Below are positions 1 through 5,978 of a DNA stretch of 7,267 nucleotides, piece by piece. The translations under genes and the position numbers were made by a program. This stretch comes from Acidimicrobiia bacterium. GTDB taxonomy: Bacteria; Actinomycetota; Acidimicrobiia; IMCC26256; PALSA-555. The number at the start of each line of letters is the position of its first letter. The first letter of the stretch is position 1. The notes below the pieces were generated by a model. It ran no database searches. It saw only the letters and a list, made by a program, of their open reading frames with translations, and was not told where the DNA came from. The stretch lies in contig JAFMJM010000118.1 of assembly GCA_017853455.1 (NCBI GenBank), positions 1 through 7,267 on the forward strand, in the 5' to 3' direction.

Positions 1-228
1 CGGGCAGTCGGCGCGCAGGTCGACCCGCTCGGGCAGGCCGACGGCGGGCCGGACCACCGACGGGGCCGCCCACCAGTCGCGGTGGTCGGGGCCGTCGGGG
101 ATCCAGCCGTACCGACCGTCCGGGCGGGTCGCGGTCGGCCCGGTCGACTCGGCGGGCTCGGTCGGTTCGGTCGGCTCGGTCGGATCGATGGGATCGGTCG
201 GCTCGGTGGGTTCGTCGGGTCGGGGCAC
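1..228 (-). CDS. Partial C1 (papain-family) peptidase-like protein, N-terminus only
   Basis: Only the first 76 codons are in the window; the gene runs off the left edge. It starts with GTG at 228, preceded by a perfect AGGAGG (234-239) five bases away. Residues 6-27 are a low-complexity tail of Pro, Thr and Glu in three-residue steps (EPTEPTDPIDPTEPTEPTEP). Residues 39-56 (RYGWIPDGPDHRDWWAAP) and 65-72 (LPERVDLR) followed by a Cys-Pro match the N-terminal pattern I know from bacterial papain-like C1 peptidases, in which Tyr-Gly-Trp-x-Pro-Asp-x-Pro-Asp-x-Arg-Asp precedes Leu-Pro-x-x-Val-Asp-Leu-Arg and then the DQGxxGSC active-site Cys motif. The catalytic Cys, His and Asn would lie outside the window, so activity cannot be judged. 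There is no obvious signal peptide; the acidic, proline-rich N-terminus suggests a cytoplasmic protein or one exported another way. It is 65 bases downstream of the VOC gene on the same strand and could share its transcript. Family call is moderately sure; function is inferred. Confidence 0.72.
   Translation of the reverse strand, partial: MPRPDEPTEPTDPIDPTEPTEPTEPAESTGPTATRPDGRYGWIPDGPDHRDWWAAPSVVRPAVGLPERVDLRADCP
148..213 (-). repeat. Short tandem repeat coding for a Pro-Thr-Glu tail
   Basis: On the plus strand this reads as imperfect 9-bp units of the type TCGGTCGGN (six or so copies, some changed such as TCGATGGGA). In the minus-strand reading frame it encodes EPT/DPT/DPI triplets (residues 6-27 of the C1 peptidase-like protein). 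The unit is a multiple of three, so copy-number change would lengthen or shorten the tail without a frameshift. It is most simply a flexible acidic linker. Confidence 0.7.
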
Positions 229-233
229 GGGCT

Positions 234-239
234 CCTCCT
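234..239 (-). promoter_or_regulatory. Shine-Dalgarno of the C1 peptidase-like gene
   Basis: AGGAGG on the minus strand, inside GAGGAGGAG, with a five-base spacer to the GTG at 226-228. This fixes the start of a gene whose N-terminal tail is otherwise low complexity and hard to place. Confidence 0.7.
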
Positions 240-293
240 CGGGTCGCGGACCGCTCCGGACCCACCCGCACCCCGGGCGTCACCGGGCCGGCG

Positions 294-746
294 TCACTCC
301 GGCGGCCAGGGCGGCAGGTGGTCCCGGTACGACGCCGGGATCAGCTCGATCAGCTGCCCGTCGGGGTCGCGCACCATCACGGCCATCCCGACGTCGGTGT
401 GGTCGAGCACCGAGCCGCCGCACCGCACCACCGCCGCCCGGACCGCGTCGAGGTCGTCGACCGCCAGCGACAGGTGCGTGAGGCCGAGGTCGTTCATCGC
501 CCGCGGCCGGTCGGGCGGCACCGGCGGGGCGTCGGCGTACCCGATGAGCTCGAGCACGAAGTCGTCCCGCCGCAGGTAGACGGCCCGCACGCCGAGCGGC
601 GGGGTCAGGTCGACCAGGGTGGCCACCGGCTGGTCGGGCAGCGTGATCTCGTACCAGGAGCGGAACCCGAACACCTCCTCGTAGAACCGGCGCGACCGCT
701 CGACGTCGGCGACGCACTGCCCCAGGTGGTTGACGATCGACGTCAC
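294..746 (-). CDS. VOC superfamily (glyoxalase/bleomycin-resistance/dioxygenase fold) protein
   Basis: A 150-residue protein, the usual length for a single-chain two-module VOC protein. The first beta-alpha-beta-beta-beta module covers about residues 4-70 (NHLGQCVADVERSRRFYEEV, then VLELIGY) and the second about 88-137 (LTHLSLAVDDLDAVRAAV, then DPDGQLIELI). The four positions that normally bind a divalent metal are all filled: His7, Glu66, His91 and Glu134, so a metal-dependent lyase, isomerase or dioxygenase is expected; FYxxVxGF is the standard VOC helix motif. It resembles lactoylglutathione lyase and methylmalonyl-CoA epimerase-type proteins, but the substrate cannot be read from the sequence. 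The GTG start at 746 is chosen because GGGAGGAG (753-760) lies six bases upstream and the beta-strand begins right after; the frame is open further upstream only as a shadow of the epoxide hydrolase gene. It is divergent from that gene. Family sure, specific reaction unknown. Confidence 0.9.
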   Translation of the reverse strand: MTSIVNHLGQCVADVERSRRFYEEVFGFRSWYEITLPDQPVATLVDLTPPLGVRAVYLRRDDFVLELIGYADAPPVPPDRPRAMNDLGLTHLSLAVDDLDAVRAAVVRCGGSVLDHTDVGMAVMVRDPDGQLIELIPASYRDHLPPWPPE

Positions 747-752
747 GACGCG

Positions 753-760
753 CTCCTCCC
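753..760 (-). promoter_or_regulatory. Shine-Dalgarno of the VOC gene
   Basis: GGGAGGAG on the minus strand, six bases before the GTG at 744-746. It decides this start over in-frame codons further upstream, which would run into the epoxide hydrolase gene. Confidence 0.65.
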
Positions 761-774
761 GATCCGCCCGCCCC

Positions 775-798
775 GTGCGGACCTGCGCACCGTAGATT
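775..798. promoter_or_regulatory. Divergent VOC/epoxide hydrolase control region with small inverted repeat
   Basis: In the 78-bp spacer (747-824) there is a perfect 5-bp inverted repeat, GTGCG (775-779) and CGCAC (786-790), with six bases between, the size of a small regulator operator. Next to it are two overlapping TAnnnT-type -10 candidates: TAGATT on the plus strand (793-798), about 27 bases before the hydrolase start, and TACGGT on the minus strand (complement of 789-794), about 43 bases before the VOC start. No good -35 is visible for either. In a GC-rich genome a 5-bp repeat can arise by chance, so this is a weak call; that promoters lie in this spacer follows mainly from gene orientation. 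Confidence 0.3.
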
Positions 799-824
799 GC
801 CGGGAGCCGGACCGGGAGGGAGCC

Positions 825-1985
825 GTGGGCGACGACGTCGAGCCGTACCGCATCGCCGTGCCCGACGCCGTGCTGGCCGACCTCGCCGAGCGGCTCGACC
901 GGACCCGCCTCCCCGACCAGATCCCCGGCACCGGGTGGGACTGGGGGACCCCCGCCCCCTGGCTCGAGGCCCTGGTCGCCCACTGGCGCGACGGCTACGA
1001 CTGGCGCGCCGAGGAGGCCCGCCTCAACGCCTTCGCCCAGGTGCGCACCGCGATCGACGGCACCGGCGTCCACACCCTGCACGTGCGCTCGCCCCACCCC
1101 GACGCCCTCCCGCTCCTGTTGATCCACGGTTGGCCCGGGTCGGTCGTCGAGTTCTGCGACGTGATCCCGCGCCTCGTCGACCCGGTCGCCCACGGCGGTG
1201 ACGCCGCCGACGCCTTCCACGTGGTCGTGCCGTCGCTCCCGGGCCACGGGTTCTCCGGACCGACCCGCGAGGCCGGGTGGGACGTCGCCCGCATCGCCGC
1301 CGCCCTCACCGTGTTGATGGGCCGCCTCGGGTACGGCCGCTACGGGGTGCAGGGCGGCGACTGGGGTGCCCAGATCGGCACCCGGCTCGCCCTGCTCGAC
1401 CCCGATCGGGTCGCCGGGCTGCACCTCAACATGGCGCTCGCCACCCCGCCGACCGGGTCCGGCGACCCCACCGCCGACCTCACCGACGACGAGCGGGCCG
1501 ACCTCGCCGCCATGACCCGGTTCCAGCGTGAGCAGGCGGCCTACGCCGCGCTGCACATCAGCGCCCCCCAGACCCTCGGGGCGGCGCTCAGCGACTCACC
1601 GGTGGGGCTCCTCGCCTGGATCGGCGAGCGGTTCGCCGGCTGGAGCGACGGCGACGGCGACCCGCTCTCGGTGTTCACCGCCGACCAGATCCTCACCGAC
1701 GTGATGACCTACTGGGTGACCGGCACCATCACGTCGTCACTGCGTCTCTACCGCGAGACGGCCATCGGCGGCGCGCTGCGCACCCCGCTGCCGTTCGTCG
1801 ACGTGCCCACGGGCGTGGCCCGCTACCCGGGCGAGCACGTGCTCCGCTTCCCCCGGTCGTGGGTGGAGCGCCAGTACCGCGTCACCCACTGGGCCGTCCT
1901 GCCCCGCGGTGGCCACTTCGCCGCCATGGAGCAGCCCGACCTCTTCACCGACGACGTCCGCACGTTCTTCCGCACCGTGCGCTGA
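825..1985 (+). CDS. Epoxide hydrolase, mEH-like alpha/beta-hydrolase with EHN domain
   Basis: A 386-residue protein, normal for bacterial members of the microsomal-type epoxide hydrolase family. Residues 5-90 form the EHN-type N-terminal region (YRIAVPDAVLADLAERLDRTRLPD, then WDWGTPAPWLEALVAHWRDGYDWRAEE); the alpha/beta-hydrolase core follows. Visible catalytic set: oxyanion motif HGWP at 101-104; nucleophile Asp179 in VQGGDWGA; Tyr296 (MTYWVTGT) and/or Tyr309 (LRLYRE) as candidate lid tyrosines that polarise the epoxide; Glu337 (YPGEH) as the charge-relay acid; and His364 in RGGHFAAMEQP. It should add water to an epoxide to give a vicinal diol through an alkyl-enzyme ester on Asp179. The GTG at 825 follows GGGAGGGAG (814-822); longer in-frame extensions run antisense through the VOC gene and are not credible. 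No signal peptide or membrane anchor, so soluble. Substrate unknown; some relatives act on juvenile-hormone-like or terpenoid epoxides. Convergent with the minus-strand operon to its right. Confidence 0.93.
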   Translation: MGDDVEPYRIAVPDAVLADLAERLDRTRLPDQIPGTGWDWGTPAPWLEALVAHWRDGYDWRAEEARLNAFAQVRTAIDGTGVHTLHVRSPHPDALPLLLIHGWPGSVVEFCDVIPRLVDPVAHGGDAADAFHVVVPSLPGHGFSGPTREAGWDVARIAAALTVLMGRLGYGRYGVQGGDWGAQIGTRLALLDPDRVAGLHLNMALATPPTGSGDPTADLTDDERADLAAMTRFQREQAAYAALHISAPQTLGAALSDSPVGLLAWIGERFAGWSDGDGDPLSVFTADQILTDVMTYWVTGTITSSLRLYRETAIGGALRTPLPFVDVPTGVARYPGEHVLRFPRSWVERQYRVTHWAVLPRGGHFAAMEQPDLFTDDVRTFFRTVR

Positions 1986-1987
1986 CC

Positions 1988-2021
1988 CACGTTCCGGCGG
2001 TACCGCTGCCCGGCGGACGTG
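1988..2021. terminator. GC-rich hairpin between convergent genes (possible bidirectional terminator)
   Basis: The 41-bp gap between the epoxide hydrolase stop (1985) and the amidohydrolase stop (2027) holds CACGTTCCG (1988-1996) pairing with CGGACGTG (2014-2021) with one bulged T, and a nested perfect palindrome GCGGTACCGC (1997-2006). No T-run follows on either side, so it is not a classical intrinsic terminator; T-less hairpins are common between convergent genes in high-GC actinobacteria. Function inferred from position. Confidence 0.4.
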
Positions 2022-2026
2022 ACGGA

Positions 2027-3166
2027 TCAGATCGGGAAGCCGTAGAGGCGGGCGCAGTTGGCCGCCGTCACGAGGTGGCGGTCGGCGTCGGACAGGCCCG
2101 AGAGCGTCTCGGCGATCGCCCGGCGCGACTCGGGGAACGTGGAGTCGGTGTGGGGGTAGTCGGACGCCCACATGCAACGCTCCGCCCCGAGCATCGGCAC
2201 GAACAGCTCGGCGTGGGCGTCCTCCTCGAAGGTCGCGTACACCTGCCGGGCGAACAGCTCGCTCGGCGGGACCTTCGGCGCGTAGTCGAGCTTCGGACCG
2301 AGCTCGCGCCACTCCATGTCGGCCCGGGCGAGGAAGTACGGGAGCCAGCCCAGGCCCGACTCGGCGAGCACCAGGGTCAGCCCGGGATTGCGCTCCAGCA
2401 CGCCGGAGAACAGCACGATGGCCAGACGCTCGTCGAGCTGCAGGGGCAGCACGGTCGCGAACGCCGCCGACTGCCACTTGCCGACCTGGTAGCGCAGGCC
2501 CGACGACGTGCCGTCCTTGAGATGGAACGAGATCGGCAGCCCGGTCTCGGCGGCGGCGCCCCACAGGCGGTCCCAGGCCGGGTCGCCGGGGTCGATGGCG
2601 AACACGTCGATGATCGCGCCACGGTGCCCGATCGCGGCGCAGCGCTCGAGCTCGGCGGCGGCGGCGTCGGGCGAGTGCGACGGCAGGAACGCCAGGGCGG
2701 AGAGCCGGTCGGGGGCGGCGGCCGCGAACTCCTCGACCGCCCAGTCGTTCCACGCGGCGTAGACGGCGTCCATCAGCGTGGGGTCGGTGACGGGCAGACC
2801 CAGGGCGAGTGGCCCGTAGACGACCGAGGCGGCCAGGCCGTCACGGTCGAGGTCCTGGAGGCGCAACGCGGCCGTGCCGGCCCGGTAGCCGTCGTCGTCG
2901 ATGCCGGCCCGCCCGATGGCGTTGAGCGACTTGAGGAGTGCGGCGTTCGGCGGGTTGCCGCTCCCACCCAGGACCCGGCCCTCGCACACCCACACCCGCT
3001 CGCCGTTGCGGTCGACGACCCGCGGACCGGCCTCCACCAGCGCGGCGGGCAACCGCGACTCCCAGAGGGTGGGCGGCACGGCCCGCAGGTCGAGGTGGTC
3101 GTCACAGGAGTAGACGACGGTGTCGGTGCCCGTGGCGCTGATGGTGGTGGTGGCCGGTGCGGTCAT
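2027..3166 (-). CDS. Amidohydrolase family 2 (ACMSD-like TIM-barrel metal hydrolase/decarboxylase)
   Basis: A 379-residue Amidohydro_2 protein. Motifs in order: N-terminal metal motif CDDHLDL (Asp22, Asp23, His24) at the first barrel strand; SVVYGPLALGLP at about 114-124; barrel strand with His215 (PISFHLKDG); VLAESGLGWLPYFLARAD at 267-283, the typical E-S-G-x-G-W-L-P segment; and ASDYPHTDSTFPES at 335-347 with the late Asp336 and His339. Members of this family cleave C-C or C-N bonds or decarboxylate (ACMSD, gamma-resorcylate decarboxylase); the actinobacterial subgroup with DDH...SDYPH is common and mostly uncharacterised. The ATG at 3166 is supported by GGGAGA five to six bases upstream, and the gene starts 14 bases after the acyl-CoA dehydrogenase stop. 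It is the last gene of the operon. The first motif reads Asp-Asp-His instead of the His-x-His of ACMSD, seen often in this subgroup. Family sure, substrate unknown. Confidence 0.9.
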   Translation of the reverse strand: MTAPATTTISATGTDTVVYSCDDHLDLRAVPPTLWESRLPAALVEAGPRVVDRNGERVWVCEGRVLGGSGNPPNAALLKSLNAIGRAGIDDDGYRAGTAALRLQDLDRDGLAASVVYGPLALGLPVTDPTLMDAVYAAWNDWAVEEFAAAAPDRLSALAFLPSHSPDAAAAELERCAAIGHRGAIIDVFAIDPGDPAWDRLWGAAAETGLPISFHLKDGTSSGLRYQVGKWQSAAFATVLPLQLDERLAIVLFSGVLERNPGLTLVLAESGLGWLPYFLARADMEWRELGPKLDYAPKVPPSELFARQVYATFEEDAHAELFVPMLGAERCMWASDYPHTDSTFPESRRAIAETLSGLSDADRHLVTAANCARLYGFPI

Positions 3167-3180
3167 GGCGTCTCCCGGGG

Positions 3181-4338
3181 TCAGGGTCGTGGCTCGCGCG
3201 GCAGGCCGAGGATGCGCTCCCCGACGATGTTCTTCTGGATCTCGCTGGTCCCGCCCATGATCGAGTTCGCGCGGGCGGCGAGCAGACCGGCCACCCACCG
3301 TCCGTCGGCACCGGCGTGGGCGTCGGTCGGGTCGAGCAGGGTGTCGGCGCCCACCAGGTCGGTGGCGGCCTCGGTGAATCGCTGGCTCATCCCCGCCCAG
3401 AAGAGCTTGACCAGGCTGGACTCGGGGCCGATGTCGTCACCGCGCTCGATGCGGGCGAGGGTCCGGGCGTTGTGCCACCGGAAGATCTCGACGTCGGTCC
3501 AGGCGGCGGCGAGCCGCTGGCGGACCCGCGCGTCGGTGGTCAGGCCCCGCTCGGCGCACGCCGCGAGGAGGCGCTCCATCGCCACGCCGTAGGCCTGCTG
3601 CTCCTTCCAGACGAACGATGCCCCGCGCTCGTTGGCGAGCGTCGTGTTGGCGACCTGCCAGCCGCCGTGCTCGGGGCCGATGACGTCGGCCACCGGCACC
3701 TCGACGCCGTCGAGGAACACCTCGTTGAACTCGTGCTCGCCGGTGATCTGGCGCAGCGGGCGCACCTCCACCCCCGGCGCGTCCATCCGCACCGCCAGCA
3801 TCGAGATGCCCCGGTGGGGCGGCGCCGCGGGGTCGGTGCGGGCCAGGCAGATGCCCCAGGTCGCCCACGTGGCGTACGACGACCAGACCTTCTGGCCGGT
3901 CACCACCCAGACGTCGCCCCGCCGCTCGGCGCGGGTCGTGAGCGACGCCAGGTCGCTGCCGGCGTCGGGCTCACTGAAGAGCTGGCACCAGATGTCGTCG
4001 GCGCCCAGGATGCGGTGCATCCAGCGGGCCCGCTGCTCCTCGGTGCCGTGGGTCATCAGGGTCGGACCCACCAGGCTGACCCCGGCCCGCCCGAGCACGG
4101 CCGGCGCCCCCGCCCGGGCGAGCTCCTGGTGGTAGATCGCGACCTGCGTCATCGAGGCGCCGCGGCCGCCGTACTCCACCGGCCAGTGGATCCCCATCCA
4201 ACGTCCGGCGTGCAGCGTCCGCTGCCAGTCGCGCAGCACCGCCGCCTCCTCGGCCGTGCCGGCGACCGTGACGGTCGGCGGCGGGTGCTCGGCCAGCCAG
4301 GACCGGAGCTCGGCGCGGAAGGCGGCGTCGGTGGTCAC
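3181..4338 (-). CDS. Acyl-CoA dehydrogenase (FadE family)
   Basis: A 385-residue flavoprotein of normal ACAD length. N-terminal helical domain about 1-115 (FRAELRSWLAEHPP, WMGIHWPVEYGGRGAS); middle beta domain about 116-220 with the FAD/substrate signature WCQLFSEPDAGSDLAS (117-132), GQKVWSSYATWATWGICLART (148-168) and FNEVFLDGVEVP (204-215); C-terminal helical domain with ESSLVKLFW (306-314) and GGTSEIQKNIVGERILGLPRE (362-381). It should oxidise an acyl-CoA to the trans-2-enoyl-CoA, passing electrons to ETF. The residue at the position of the MCAD catalytic Glu (E376, in YEGT) is Gly362, while Glu237 in LANERGA lines up with the helix-G Glu of isovaleryl- and long-chain acyl-CoA dehydrogenases, so that is the likely base. 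The GTG start at 4338 overlaps the previous stop as GTGA and has only a weak Shine-Dalgarno, suggesting translational coupling. Chain length or ring specificity is not evident. Confidence 0.94.
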   Translation of the reverse strand: MTTDAAFRAELRSWLAEHPPPTVTVAGTAEEAAVLRDWQRTLHAGRWMGIHWPVEYGGRGASMTQVAIYHQELARAGAPAVLGRAGVSLVGPTLMTHGTEEQRARWMHRILGADDIWCQLFSEPDAGSDLASLTTRAERRGDVWVVTGQKVWSSYATWATWGICLARTDPAAPPHRGISMLAVRMDAPGVEVRPLRQITGEHEFNEVFLDGVEVPVADVIGPEHGGWQVANTTLANERGASFVWKEQQAYGVAMERLLAACAERGLTTDARVRQRLAAAWTDVEIFRWHNARTLARIERGDDIGPESSLVKLFWAGMSQRFTEAATDLVGADTLLDPTDAHAGADGRWVAGLLAARANSIMGGTSEIQKNIVGERILGLPREPRP

Positions 4339-5978
4339 GCGATCTCGGGCCAGACCCCGGGGCGGGCGTCGGGGATCTGGACGCCGTCGAGGCGGATGGG
4401 GGTGCCGTTGACCAGCACGTGGCGGACCCCCGTCGGCTCCTCGGCGGTGAGGCGGTCGGCCCCGGCCGGAAAGTCCGCCACCCGGCGGATCGGGCCGGTC
4501 CCGACGGTCGCGGGGTCGAACACGCACACGTCGGCCCAGTTGCCGGGGCGCAGGTAGCCCCGGCGCACGAACCCGAACACGTCGGCGGGCTCGCCGGCCA
4601 ACTTGCGCACGGCGTGCTCGACGCTCAGCACGCCACGCTCGCGGACCCAGGTGCCGAGCAGATCGGTGGCGACCGGAGCGTCGCAGAGCTGCCCCACGTG
4701 GGCGCCGGCGTCGGACAGCCCGAGGAACGACCGGGCGTGCGTGAGGAGGCGACCGACCCGCTCGGGCTCGTCGTTGGCGATGAAGATGCGAAAGCGCGTC
4801 GCCAGGTCGTCGGCGAGCGCGATCTCGCAGATGACGTCGAGCGGGCCGACGCCCCGCTCGCGCGCGAGCTCGTCGACCCGCCGCCCCTCGAGCTCGGGGT
4901 GGTTCGGCGACTCACTGACCTCGCAGGTCTCCCAGCGCGGCCGCATCGGCTGGGCCGCGAGGTCGGCCGCCGCCCGGGCCCGCCACGCCGGATCGGCGTA
5001 CGCGGCGCAGCGGGCGGCCCGGTCGCCGTCCATGAGGGCGCCGAACACCGGGCTGACGTTGAGACTGAACGGGCTCTCCAACGTGAACTGCATGGTGAGC
5101 GGACGGGGGGTCACCTGCGGCCACACCTGCTGCCCGCGGGCGGCGGCCGCGTCCTGGAGCGCGAGCTGGGGAGCGTGGCGGTCGTCGGCGAGCGCGAACA
5201 GCGGGTACGTGAACGGCCGACCGGTGCGGGCCTGGTGCTCGTACATGTCGGCGTAGGTGCACTGCTCGCCGGCGGTGGCCAGGATGACGCCCTTGCCCGT
5301 CGAGCCGGCGGCGTCGAACAGCGCGGTCACCTCGTCGCGCTCGGCGAACCGGCTCGGCACGGGCTTGCCGTCCATCCCGCGGTGCGTGTAGGCGAACGAC
5401 GTCGAGAACCCGGCCGCGCCGCCCTCGATCCCGTCGACCACCAGGGCCGCCATCCGGGCGATCTCGTCGGGGGTGGCGGCCCGCTCGTAGGCGTCGTCGC
5501 CCATGACGTAGAGGCGCAGCGACGAGTGCCCGAAGTACGAGATGAAGTTGAGCCCCGTGCCCCGGCGGCACACCAGGTCGCGGTACTCCCCGAACGTCTC
5601 GAAGTCCCAGACGATGCCCTCGGTGAGGGCGCCGCCGTCCATGTCCTCGACGTTCTCGAGGGTCGCCACGATCACGGCGTGGTGCTCGGGGCGGGTGGGG
5701 GCGATGGTGAACCCGCAGTTCCCGGCGACGACGGTCGTGACCCCGTGCGACGACGTCGGCCGCAGCATCGGGTCCCAGAAGACCTGGGCGTCGTAGTGGG
5801 TGTGGACGTCGATGAAGCCCGGCGCGACCACGCAGCCGTCGGCGTCGAGGACCCGGTCGCCTGCGAGGCCGTCGCCGATCGCTTCGATCACCCCGTCGGT
5901 GACGGCGACGTCGGCGCGCCGCCCGGGTACGCCGGTGCCGTCGACGACGGTGCCGCCCCGCACGACCAGGTCAGCCAC
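4335..5978 (-). CDS. D-aminoacylase-like amidohydrolase (Amidohydro_3; N-acyl-D-amino-acid deacylase family)
   Basis: A 547-residue metal-dependent hydrolase. The N-terminal small beta domain (MADLVVRGGTVVDGTG, 1-16) and its C-terminal return (WADVCVFDPATVG, 481-493; VRHVLVNGTPI, 518-528) enclose a TIM barrel. Metal-site residues visible: His59 and His61 (DVHTHYDAQ), Cys88 in GNCGF, His151 (YFGHSSLR), and Asp423 in GLSDAGAHVG. Classical D-aminoacylases also use two later barrel His residues (about 220 and 250); the matching stretches here (VILATAGEQ at 231-239, then FTYPLF at 256-261) lack them. The segment QVTPRPLTMQFTLESPF (288-304) and the overall pattern recall actinobacterial proteins such as M. 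tuberculosis Rv2913c, annotated as a D-amino-acid aminohydrolase; that likeness is from memory. Expected to hydrolyse an amide or cyclic amide, substrate unknown. The GTG at 5978 lies inside the end of the SDR gene (8-bp overlap) with no convincing Shine-Dalgarno, so translation probably depends on SDR translation. Its stop overlaps the next start as GTGA. Confidence 0.88.
   Translation of the reverse strand: MADLVVRGGTVVDGTGVPGRRADVAVTDGVIEAIGDGLAGDRVLDADGCVVAPGFIDVHTHYDAQVFWDPMLRPTSSHGVTTVVAGNCGFTIAPTRPEHHAVIVATLENVEDMDGGALTEGIVWDFETFGEYRDLVCRRGTGLNFISYFGHSSLRLYVMGDDAYERAATPDEIARMAALVVDGIEGGAAGFSTSFAYTHRGMDGKPVPSRFAERDEVTALFDAAGSTGKGVILATAGEQCTYADMYEHQARTGRPFTYPLFALADDRHAPQLALQDAAAARGQQVWPQVTPRPLTMQFTLESPFSLNVSPVFGALMDGDRAARCAAYADPAWRARAAADLAAQPMRPRWETCEVSESPNHPELEGRRVDELARERGVGPLDVICEIALADDLATRFRIFIANDEPERVGRLLTHARSFLGLSDAGAHVGQLCDAPVATDLLGTWVRERGVLSVEHAVRKLAGEPADVFGFVRRGYLRPGNWADVCVFDPATVGTGPIRRVADFPAGADRLTAEEPTGVRHVLVNGTPIRLDGVQIPDARPGVWPEIA

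Noticed and set aside
148..213. CRISPR-like or regulatory repeat array
   Set aside because: The units are 9 bp, contiguous without spacers, and in frame with a Pro-Thr-Glu coding tail, so a coding repeat explains them.
318..824. Upstream extension of the epoxide hydrolase reading frame (and a 420-residue extension of the VOC frame to 1556)
   Set aside because: The two long frames run antisense through each other's conserved genes and the extra residues have the His/Arg/Pro/Gly-rich look of GC-rich shadow frames. Shine-Dalgarno sites support the shorter starts at 825 and 746.
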